From positions 18,215,822-18,279,821 of the forward strand of contig CM077827.1 of assembly GCA_039720395.1 (NCBI GenBank): a stretch of 64,000 nt of DNA. The letters run 5' to 3'. The notes under the pieces were generated by a model. The model was not told the origin of the DNA, searched no databases, and was given only the letters and a program-made list of their open reading frames with translations. The stretch's first letter is position 1; each line of letters starts with the position of its first letter. Below, one piece after another: positions 46,252 to 55,911 of this stretch. A program made the position numbers and the translations under genes. Origin of the DNA: Liquidambar formosana (taxonomy: Eukaryota; Streptophyta; Magnoliopsida; Saxifragales; Altingiaceae).

Positions 46252-47536
46252 TCATTTCTTCCTCGCCTCTGTTTCGACCTCTGTTTCCCTTTTCCTCTTG
46301 TGGTCTTCTTCTTCCTTTTCCTCTCTCTCCATATCAGTAAATAGCCAGTTATAGTAGGACCCAGGGGGACTAATCACTTCAGAGGGGGTGACGGCCCAAT
46401 ACACTGCCTTACTATACCAGTCATTCTCCACACGATCCACATGGTTGGGTTTCCAGGGGCAGGTGTAACCAAGGTGACCCCATTTGATCGGATCCTGGCG
46501 TAGCCCTTGTTGACGGCGGATGCGTATAGGGGAATAGAAAGAAACCTCCTTAAGACCAATCAGCATGACGCTGTGCGGAAAGATCAGATTTCGGACAGCA
46601 TAAGAGGTCCTCCACCATGGACAGAGCCAGCGAATGTTGTGGCAGGATATGGATTCTAGCAAATCCCGGGCTTGCTCGACATTTGGGAAAGGTTTGGTGA
46701 CCTTCCTGTGACGGTAGTGCTGCGGGTGATATGTCCAGATACTCATGGCAGGGTCTTCAACCAGTTTTACGCGTTCGAACAGCCAAATCTGCATCACAAA
46801 AGAGTAAAGATAGAAGGGTCAACAGACCATGCACGTACGATCATGGCATTAAAAAAAAAAAAAAAAAATCCGAGAAAATAAAAGAAGAAGAAAGAGAAAC
46901 CTGTAGAAGGAGGGGGCTGCCACTAAAGGAGAAACTATCACTCCGCGCCACACGATCTAGCCCGTTCAGAGTATCTACCAAGATAACCATGCTGGGGTTG
47001 AAATCCTTGATCTCTGGGATCATGCGCACAATAAAAGTCTCCAGACTCGATGACTCATCTCTGAAAAAGAGGGCGGCAAGAGCACAGAAGCACGCCGCGC
47101 GCAGGTAATAGACTCGAGCCTGGCCAGCGGGAGGCATAGGACGGGACACGAAATATTCGGCGAGTTTCGCCACATCCACCTTGAAACTCGAAGTCCACCC
47201 TTGCACCAGTCGCACAGAAAGGCCTAGGAACTGGGCCACCTCGGCAGCAGGGACCTTGTCAACCGGGGGAAGGAGCAAGTCGTTGAAGCTAGTCCGCCCT
47301 ATGATACCGCCAAAATCTTCGAGTGTGGGGCACAACTCGTTTAGATTGAATCGGAAGACGTGGCGGGTTGGCTTCCAGTATTCTGTAGCGACGAGAAGAA
47401 AAGTATAGTTGATTTTCACCCGACAGTAGTCAAACAAGCATGGGAGGCCGAAAGCTTCTTTGAAATCGTCCTGGGCCCCGTTATCAAAGGACAAGAGCCA
47501 TTGTTTTATGTCTTTGACAAACCTAAGGTCTTCCAT
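46252..47536 (-). CDS. Antisense two-exon gene of element B, plant-mobile-domain/DUF7745-like
   Basis: Exon 1 is 47536-46901, exon 2 is 46788-46252, joined in phase 0 across a 112-nt intron (donor CAG|GTTTCTC, acceptor GATGCAG|ATTTGG). The product, about 390 aa, aligns by motif with the intronless A antisense ORF: VFRFNLNELCPTLEDF, LVDTLNGLDRV, then GSPLLLQ directly followed by IWLFERV across the splice, matching LLQMWLLERL in A. The C-terminus is a Glu/Lys/Arg-rich tail. No stop or frameshift is seen. The intron contains a poly(T) run (sense of the gene) and a TGCACGTACG motif. Function unknown; nuclear location is suggested only by the basic tail. Confidence 0.75.
46789..46900 (-). other. 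Predicted intron in the B antisense gene
   Basis: 112 nt, GT-AG, AT-rich, with a run of about 18 T residues in the sense of the gene. Its removal restores exactly the motif that is continuous in A, which is the main support. Confidence 0.8.
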
Positions 47537-48046
47537 CGTAGGGTTTCAGTGAAGAAGAAAGAAGAAGGGGGGCTCGTTTTATGCAGGAAAAGTTGCCAAA
47601 TCGACGAAGTTCGGAAAAAAAGGAAAGTGAAGGACCCATGATCGTACGAGCATAAGCTATGCACGTACGAGCATGGTCTGTGCACGTACGAGCATGGCCT
47701 ATGCACGTACGTGCCCAGACCCCTTTTCGCGTATTTTCTCGATTTTACGATCTTTTTTGCTGTCATATGAGGCTTTTTTGGGTGTTCTCCCTGTATTAAA
47801 CGGCTTGCTATTTATCCTAGCGCAATGGATGAAATAAGAAAGGAAAAATGTGCATCGCAGTGTAAGAGAAAAGGAAAAGAGAAAAACAAGCCATATTTGA
47901 TATATCACAAGAGTAACAGTCATGTCCAAATATATAGAAAGGGAAGGAGAAATGAGTACATGTCCAAAATTTACAGAAAGGGAAGGAGAAATGAGTACAT
48001 GTCCAAAAAAATAAACAACTATCCCCAAATGTCCAAAACGAATACA
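47537..48046. other. Intergenic region between the two antisense genes of B
   Basis: Holds three TGCACGTACG motifs at 47660, 47681 and 47702, exactly 21 bp apart, plus a partial one at about 47640, 100-180 bp upstream of the downstream gene's start. There is also a near-direct repeat (AAAGGGAAGGAGAAATGAGTACATGTCC, in two halves of the kind at 47936 and 47977). Short ORFs on both strands here are low-complexity. Confidence 0.6.
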
Positions 48047-49752
48047 TCAACGCGAAACATATAAAGGTGTCTGGGCAGGAGAGGCTGGCGGGCTGTCATC
48101 ACCACCATCATCGCCACCATCATCACCACCATCATCACCACCGTCGCCGTCATCACCATCGCCGTCATCCTCGTCAGCCCCGAAGCCGTCCCAGTCCTCT
48201 CCAGCAGGAGCCTGCTCCGCAATCACTAACCTGCGAGAGAGAGACGTGACCATGACCTTCAGGCTCCCCACCATCCGCAAAAGTGTCGAGGACTCCTCAC
48301 GGGTGAGCTGCGAGTAGAAAAGCAAGGGGCAATCGTTAGGACATGCATGCTTTACCTGTATATATGCGTGAAAACTAACAAATGCAGGAACTTGGAAACT
48401 CACCGGCCTAGTACCCTCAGCCATCAGGTACCCAATGCACCTGTTCAGCCTGGGGATATCCTCCTCCATGGCTAAATCAGGTGTGACATGGAAAGGCACG
48501 CTCCACCCCGGCATGATGGGGGCCAGCCCAGCAGGCGCATCTGCAGCAGGAGCAGCCTGCAGAAAGAAGTCAAGCACAGGTGTTAAAAAGCAGAAATGGG
48601 AAATTAACAAGACTCAGGAAAGGGTATACATACCGGCGCAACAAAGATGCTGCCCATCAACCGCTCCCGCGCAAAAGAGACATAGTCGATCTCCTCGGCA
48701 GATAGGCGATCCGTATAAGGGATCATGGCCCACCAGGTAGCCAGGTCACTCGATGTCGCCTCAGCAGGGATAGCGACAAAACGGGGAGGATCCGCTGGGA
48801 CCAGAGGACCACCCGCGCCCACATCGGCAATCTGCCATACCACCCTCTCCGCAAGATAGAAAGAGCGGACCCCAGGGCACTCGAACACCGTGGACAAAGT
48901 GGAGAGCGTCAAGGCAGCAGCATCGCACTCAGCAGGGGCGCGTGCGGGGGTGCCCTCCCAGGGGCGCGGGATGATCTGTGGAAAAGCAGTAATAGGGTGA
49001 ATACATGAGTATAATGCTACCAACCATACCGTTAAAGTGAAATAGGACTCACCCGATCAACGGTCAGCTCGTCCAAGAAGCGACGGGAGCTCCAATAGTC
49101 GTGCTTGTCGACGGGGGAATCCGGATCCGCGCGGAAGTACCGACCTACCCAAAGCTGCACAAGTAGATGTGATAAGAAACCAATATGGAATGATAGGTAA
49201 GGAAAAGAGAAAAGAAACAAAAGAGGAGGAAAATGAAGGGATATATACCGCCCAGACCCGCCAGTGGCTAACCATAGACTGGACATCCATCCGACTCAGC
49301 GAGTCCATAGCCGAGATCACATGGCCATACACCGCCGCTCCCCAGCTAAACTCGCGGGCCCTCCCTAAGTCCCTCAAGGCCAGCAACCAGCCAAAAGGGA
49401 CTGTCTGAGCAGCATTCGGGACTAGATAGCCCCCTATCAGAAACAGCAGATACCCGCGCGCCATCCGGATCCGCTGGGCGGCTGTACCCTGCCCCTGGGT
49501 GGACATACGGTCATAGATGTCCAAGATAAAGATGGAGGCGCTGTCATACTCAATCCCCAAAAGATCATGGGAGAGTCTCTCCCTCTCGCTCTCCTTATGG
49601 TCGAAAGGAAGCGGAAGGCCATCCATACGCAAGCCGGTGAGGCGGTAGAAGTCGTAGGGGGTCAAGGTCAGCTCTCGGCCGGCGATATGGAAAGTATGAG
49701 TGGTGTCCCACCACCTCTCAGCCATGCAGTGAACGAAAGCCCGGTCGCTGTT
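48047..49752 (-). CDS. Antisense five-exon plant-mobile-domain gene in B, 5' end cut by element C
   Basis: Predicted exons on the minus strand: 49752-49249, 49154-49053, 48975-48634, 48556-48404, 48307-48047. Introns are 94, 77, 77 and 96 nt, all GT-AG and all phase 0, so about 454 codons remain open. The first exon carries the plant-mobile-domain signature (ERWWDTTHTFH, ELTLTPYDFYRLTGLRMDG). The last exon ends in an Asp/Gly-rich acidic tail from a GAT/GGT repeat and a TGA stop. The N-terminus is missing: element C enters at 49753, and the open frame beyond it is LTR sequence. Host PMD proteins (MAIN/MAIL) act in the nucleus in transposon silencing; whether this copy acts with or against that is unknown. 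Confidence 0.78.
48072..48178 (-). repeat. GAT/GGT triplet repeat encoding an acidic tail
   Basis: An imperfect CAT/CAC/CCA triplet run on the plus strand; on the minus strand it reads as Asp/Gly runs in the last exon of the PMD gene. The plus-strand poly-His ORF over it is a shadow. Confidence 0.7.
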
Positions 49753-52421
49753 TGTGAACCCCAAAAATTGGGCCCACAAGGGATTGAAAGAAAATGGGTT
49801 TGAAAAAGAAAAAAGGAAAAGAGTCGCCACCTTATTTTTTAAAGGAAACAAGGAAAACCCTAAAAATGGTTTGTTTTAGGAAAACAATTTGAATGACTCC
49901 ATAAAAAAGGAAAGGCAAAAACCAATCTTTTGAAAACCAAAGAAATCGGGGATTCGGAGGCTAAGTTATGACATGGGAAGGTTCTAGGCAAAGCCTATAG
50001 GCACCCATGTCACCCTTTCGGTCTCTCAGTTCATTTGGGCTAAATTAAAGTCTTTTCCATACAAAAATCAGCAAGTGTATTATCACAAGAATTGCATGCA
50101 TATCATATATTTCATTCATCCATCCATGCATAATAAGTACATAAAAACAGAAAAAGAAAAAGAAGAAAACAAAACAAAAATAAACCTAGGATGCTTGGAT
50201 CCTAGAACGGACTTGAGCCTCACGAAGAGCGCCTACGTACCATGCAACGAAATACATGGATCAAAGTCCACGTAGTTCGATTAGAAATAGGGTTAAATCC
50301 TAATACAAACCTATGGTTAAAACCCTAGGTTTCCTTATTTGATCAAAAGAGTTGAATATGATAGAAAGTTTGATTTTAGGAAAGAGATCCACAAAATGGA
50401 AACTTTAATAAAAACCAGAATTTTGTTGGTTAAGGAAACCTCTAATTAAACCATAGGATCATATTAAAAATTAACCCTAAATAGGGAGAAGAGAAGGGAT
50501 AAGGAAGAAAGGTGAATTGGGGCACCTTCACACCCACTTACCTGAGCGCAATTACTCCAAATATTAGCTATTTCAGACATAAGCAGCCCTATTTGCCATA
50601 GGACAAATACCACACCTATTTGCACCCTTACAAGTGCTCAAAACCATGCGAAAACACTAACATGCAAATCTGGACAGAATAGTATTATGACCTAAAATCA
50701 TCCACTAAGCATGCCAATAGCAAAAACAGCGAACAATAATAAGTCCTAACATATTCCTGGAACCATATCATGCATAAAAAACCCTAAAACATACTAACAT
50801 GCATGCAAAACTATCATGTTTACTCCATATGAAAAACATATACAGCAAACACGAAGAAAAACCAATTAAAAAAGTCTACTTTATCATGCTATATGAAAAC
50901 AAACACGAAACAATGACTCTAAAACCCTAAACTCACAAATATGCTTAAAAACATACAAAACATACTTTAATCATGCTAAAACCAAACTAAACAGAAATTA
51001 AATCATGCATATTAACTAACTAAAGCAATATAACATGATGAAATCCTAACTCTAACATGCAATGACACTAATCCTAGCACAAGGACAAACAGGAGTACAA
51101 GAATCATAACTATGCATTAAAAACCTAAAGGACAGCCCTAAAGCATGCTAAACAGTAGATAAAAAATAGATATTCCATGTATATTAACTAGCTAGAGTGT
51201 TAATACATGATAAAAAGGCTACCTTTAACATGCAATAAGCCTAACCCATATGAAAACCTAGTTTAAGCTTGAATAGAGAAGGAGAATACCTTATTCTCTC
51301 TCAAACACTCAAGTATTAATGCATAAAGTGGCTCCCCTTGTGTTTGTAATTGTTCGTGGCTCCTCAGGTCTTTAGAGTGAATCAAACCAACACGAATCCT
51401 CCTCTTTGTCAAAGTGGTATCACAGCAAAGAGATCAAAAACTCACTCAACTTTGAAAAGAAATAGAAAACAAAAAGAGAACAAGAGAAAAGAAAAGTGAT
51501 TTTCGTTACTTTGCAGCAGCAGCAACTTCAATCGCGTTTTTGGGTATGAAAACGTTGGATTTGGACAAAGCTTGTGAAATACAAAGTTGTAGAGAATTGA
51601 ATTATCTTTCTAACAAGACCAATTTCATCAAATTCTGACTTTGGATGAAAAAGTTATGATTAAAATACGACTGCTGGTTTTCAGAAAATCTGCTGCTGAA
51701 TTATGACGAATTTCACTCCCTCCAAACCCTCTTCTCCTCTCCCTTGTTTAAAGACATTAAGAGAGTATTTATAGCTGAAATCTGGAGTTTCCCTTTCCTT
51801 CCTGGACTAGGTTTTTTTGGAGAATAATCAAAAGGTATTTTATAATGATAAAAGACTTCTAATCTGAATAGGAAAAGGAAATTGTCTTTTATAAAAATTG
51901 GGAGATTGACCGCTAACACGCATGCACATGTATCGTATGTGCGTACACACACTCATCACATACGTACACGTGTTAGTGTCATGATAAAAATGGCTAATTT
52001 AATAAAATAATTTTCTTTTCATTTTAACCAAAAATCTCATGCTGTGATTCGCACTAATTCTTCAAGGATAATCCGTAAATAACCACACTAAACTCATCAT
52101 CAGGGCCACGGGACTTAAGATGACAACCGGTACAAAATTGAACCTAGAAATACCTCATATGCATCCATATGAACTCCAATTGACAATTTGGAGATCATTC
52201 CAAGGTCAAATGAAAAGTTTGGGACTTAAAAGACGATTATGCCCCTCAAGTCACAAAAGCTCTTATTATCTCTCAAGATCAACTCCAATTTGAACCAAAA
52301 TTCATATCCATTGTCCTTGTGACTCTAGAAAACTAATGCAAGTGACTAGACTCAAAAACCAAACAAAAACATGCATGAAATGATGAGCCCTAGTAAGGTG
52401 GTGCAAAAATGGGGTGTGACA
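49753..52421 (-). repeat. 3' LTR of element C (2669 bp)
   Basis: Minus-strand TGTCACACCCC start at 52421 and GGGGTTCACA end at 49753. It matches the A LTR except for a block near 52103-52140, where about 40 bp of unrelated sequence replaces about 190 bp present in A. TATA box (TATAAATA, minus) at 51766-51773. Confidence 0.92.
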
Positions 52422-52428
52422 GAAGCCC

Positions 52429-52464
52429 CTCATTGGCGAACAAGTTACACTTGTGAACCAATGA
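52429..52464 (-). promoter_or_regulatory. Hairpin and polypurine tract of element C
   Basis: The same arms as in A (TCATTGG/CCAATGA outside, ACAAGT/ACTTGT inside) directly before the LTR start, read on the minus strand. Confidence 0.6.
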
Positions 52465-52559
52465 TAAAGAACAACCCATTTTTGGCCAAAAAGCCCGGAG
52501 AAATCACACACTGATACCAACAATGATGGGAGGTTGAAAACCTGAGACTGAAGTAAGGA

Positions 52560-53790
52560 AGTGTACTCAAGTCATGAGTATACTTAAACCACTGGGGGTT
52601 GATGATTGATAAGAGAAGCATATTCAAGCCACTACGAATGAACATACTTTTGAAATGGAAAGATATATTCTAGTCACGAATATATTTGACCAAGTGATTG
52701 AGAATGAAATCTGAGAAGCACATTCAAGTGATGAACATACCTTTGAAATGGAGAAATATATCCAAGCGATGGATATACTTAACCAAGTAAGTGACAAAAT
52801 ATCTGAGAAGTATACTCAAGTGATGAGTATACCATTGAAATGGAGAAATATATTCAGGTCACGAATATATTTAACCAAGTAATCTGAGAATGAAATCTGA
52901 GAAGTATACTCAAGTGGTGAGGATACTTAATGATTGAGAAAGACTGAGAAGTACGTTCAAGTGATGAACATACTTTTGAAAAATGAGAAATATATTCAGG
53001 TCACGAATATATTTAACTAAGTAAGATAGAGAATGAACTGAGAAGTATACTCAAGTGATGAGTATACCATTGAAATGGAGAAATATATTCAAGTGATGAA
53101 TATATTTAACCAAGTAAGTGACAAATAATCTGAGAAGTATGTTCAAGTGATGAACATACCATTGAAATGGAGAAATATACCCAAGCGATGGATATACTTA
53201 ACCAAGTAAGTGGCAAAATATCTGAGAAGTATGCTCAAGTGATGAGTATACCATTGAAATGGAAAAAATATACCCAAGTGGTGGATATACTTAACCAAGT
53301 AAGTGACAAATGATCTGAGAAGTATGTTCAAGTGATGAACATACCATTGAAATGGAGAAATATACCCAAGCGATGGATATACTTAACCAAGTAAGTGACC
53401 AAATATCTGAGAAGTATGTTCAAGTGATGAACATACCATTGAAATGGAGAAGTATACCCAAGCAATGGATATACTTAACCAAGTAAGTGACAAAATATCT
53501 GAGAAGTATACTCGAGTGATGAGTATACCATTGAAATGGAGAAATATACCCAAGCGATGAATATATTTTACCAAGTAAGTGATAATGAGGATCTGAAACT
53601 AGGAAGCATATTCAATGGGTGAACATGCTTTTGAAATGGAAGAATATATTCAAGTGATGAATATATTCAACCAAGTATGATAGAGAATGAGAATTTGAAA
53701 CTGAGAAGCATATTCAAAGGGTGAATACACTTTTGAAATGGAAGAACACATTCAAGCGATGAATATATTCAACCAAGTAGGATGAAAAAT
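52560..53790 (-). repeat. Hairpin repeat array of element C
   Basis: Mirror image of the A array (19380-20640): loops AAGTGAT on the plus strand with arms such as GTATACTC/GAGTATAC and GTATGTTC/GAACATAC. Copy number and order differ locally from A, as expected for a tandem array that expands and contracts. Confidence 0.85.
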
Positions 53791-54060
53791 CAAGATTTGA
53801 AATGAGGATATATGATCAATTTATCAAGGTTGAACAGGCATGGTGCAAGAGGAAAGTGACTTAACACATTGTCACTTGAGTTGGCATGACACAGGGGAAA
53901 TATATTCAACCCTTTTGAACATAAAATCAATTCAAGGAATTGATTTCAAGATGGAATTTGATTGATTTTAAGCTCAAAAAGTGTTGAATATCTCATTTGG
54001 AAGGAGGTTTGATCACGCGTCAAGGCGAGACAAAGTGAGAAGCAAAACCAAAACAAAGTG

Positions 54061-54120
54061 GCTTGGGTGACCACCAGGCCTCGGGAGGCTAGCCGCCCAG
54101 GCCTGGGTGGTTACCCGAGC
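54061..54120. repeat. GC-rich palindromic block upstream of the C antisense ORF
   Basis: GCTTGGGTGACCA (54061-54073) and TGGTTACCCGAGC (54108-54120) around AGGCCTCGGGAGGCTAGCC-type sequence; counterpart of 19069-19128. A TATA box (54207-54213) and the ATG (54263) follow. Confidence 0.7.
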
Positions 54121-54262
54121 CCGAAGCGGAAATCCCACTTTGAATAGGAAACTTCCTATTCTGATGGGTTTTTTCCTATTTGAACTTGGATTTGTGACCT
54201 TTTCCCTATAAAAACACATCCAAGAGGTTCCTAAACCTACTTGTATTCATTCATTAGAAATT

Positions 54263-55548
54263 ATGGAGGCTCTAGACAAATTTTTAGGAGGGTTTTTGAG
54301 AGTTATGAGTGCTGAAGCAAAATCTGAGTTCAAGTGCTTTGGCTTGGATCCATTGCTCTCCTTGAGGTATGTGAGGCTTGAAACGAACCTCTTGACTGCT
54401 GCTACATATTTTGGGATCCTCAAGTTCATGTGTTCCGCTTCAACTATGAAGAACTGTGCCCAACCATGGAGGAATTCTGTGCATTGTATGGAGTTTCAAC
54501 GGTAGGTCCTTTCATTCTCCCTACTCCTCGCCCAAGCTTTCTTACTTCTTTCTCCAATCTACTTGGGATTCACCCACAATATGCCTCTATGTTTGTAAAG
54601 GACCATATGGTAGACTTGATGAAATTGGCAACCTCTTTTTTAGCTTATGATAGTAAAGGTATTCTGAATTTTACCTTTCCTATTAAGCATGCTCTTGCCT
54701 TTTGCCTCATTAGTCGTTTTCTTATTTCCACTGGTACTCCATATGTTCCCATTCAAATCTGTGACTTGATTCCTCTCCTTGCCAAGGGCCATAACTTGAT
54801 TCCCATGGTGCTAGCTGAAACCCTGAATGGTTTGGATAAAACTCATGAGGACCCAAAGGTTCCTTTAGGAGGTAGCCCCATTCTACTGCAGATGTGGTTG
54901 CTTGAAAGACTGAATTTCTTGTCACCAGTTGCCATTACACCATACAAGCCCCAGCATTACTGCCTTCGCCGCATTGAACTACCTGGGCAATTTTCATTGA
55001 GAGATTGGCTAGGTTACTTCCAAACCCTTTCTTAGAGGAGTGTCAAGTGGTTTGTATTCATATGGGGCTGCAGTGACCGGGTGCTTCTGCGGACTTCTGG
55101 ATGCGCCATGGTGAGACTCATAGGACTGAGGTCTACTTCCTTCTATTGGCCTTCGAGGGTTCTTCGTCAGATGGGCGCCATGCAAACCATACCCACTTCC
55201 TTGAAAGGTGACTATCCTGTGGTGCTCGCGGGTCTTTCTGTAGTGACTTGGGCGAAGGACTGATGGCCTAGCAAGTTGATACTAACCCAAGTTACGAATA
55301 CTGATGGTCCGTATATGATGAGCCCCGAGTATAAGGAATGGTTGAAAAGCAATTTAGGTGAGAGAGAGACTACTCGAAGAGAAAGGATTTTTGGACTTAT
55401 CAAGAACAATGAACTTGGACCTTGCAGAGAAGATATTATGGAAGCAGTGACAGCAGCTTATGAACACGACTTGAGGAAGAAAAGAAGACATGCAAGAGAG
55501 GAGAAGAAAGCTGAAGAGCGAGCTGCAAAGAAGCCCAAGAAAAACTGA
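54263..55548 (+). pseudogene. Broken antisense ORF of element C (plant-mobile-domain/DUF7745-like)
   Basis: Copy of the intact A ORF (17640-18926), here on the plus strand because C is inverted. A one-base deletion in a T run near 54412 shifts the frame; TAG at 55033-55035 stands where A has TGG, and TGA at 55261-55263 where A has CGA. The three open pieces (54263-54505, 54430-55035, 55276-55548) together cover the whole protein. TATA box at 54207-54213 is retained. Confidence 0.85.
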
Positions 55549-55911
55549 AGACTCAATAGAATAGGATATTTATGGCATTTTTACAGTTCTTTTACTTAAT
55601 ACCAATGAATTGCTATGTCAATCAATTTTAGTTTTGGATAAATTGCCAATAATAAATCGAATTTGGGATTTTGTTGTTTGATTTAGACCGCACCCAAGGT
55701 AACTTTATGGGTTGCCTACGTATCTCCATGATTTTTCTTTTTTTCTTTCTTTTTGTTTTTTTTTTTTTTTGTTTTTTTGTTTTTTTGTTTTTTTTTTTGT
55801 TTTTTTTTTGTTTTTTGTTTTTTGTTTTTGAATGGAGAATCAGGTCTTACGTAGTTCTTATGCCTTAACTTTTGCCTAGGCCGCCCTTACGGGTTTTTAA
55901 CCTAGCAGGCT
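55549..55911. other. Convergent intergenic region of element C with poly(T)
   Basis: Matches 17338-17639 of A inverted. The T-rich run at 55738-55829, with interspersed G, is an expanded form of the A-rich run in A. The phenylalanine-rich ORF across it is meaningless. Confidence 0.65.

Larger units (their letters stand above)
27769..49752 (+). mobile_element. Element B: Tat-lineage Ty3/gypsy element with antisense genes, 3' end missing
   Basis: 5' LTR, primer site, leader, gag-pro-RT in one frame, an internal insertion (element D, 34318-43895), RNase H and integrase, then two antisense genes. The 3' LTR is not present; sequence continues until element C at 49753, and beyond C no B-like sequence is found. 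B differs from A in LTR (1.28 kb, starting TGTTAACACCCC), in having no intron before RT, in a G-patch after the protease, and in two intron-bearing antisense genes. Confidence 0.85.

Noticed and set aside
48067..48249. Poly-His ORF on the plus strand
   Set aside because: Shadow of the Asp/Gly-coding triplet repeat of the antisense PMD gene.
55671..55868. Phenylalanine-rich ORF
   Set aside because: Translation of a poly(T) run in the convergent intergenic region of element C.
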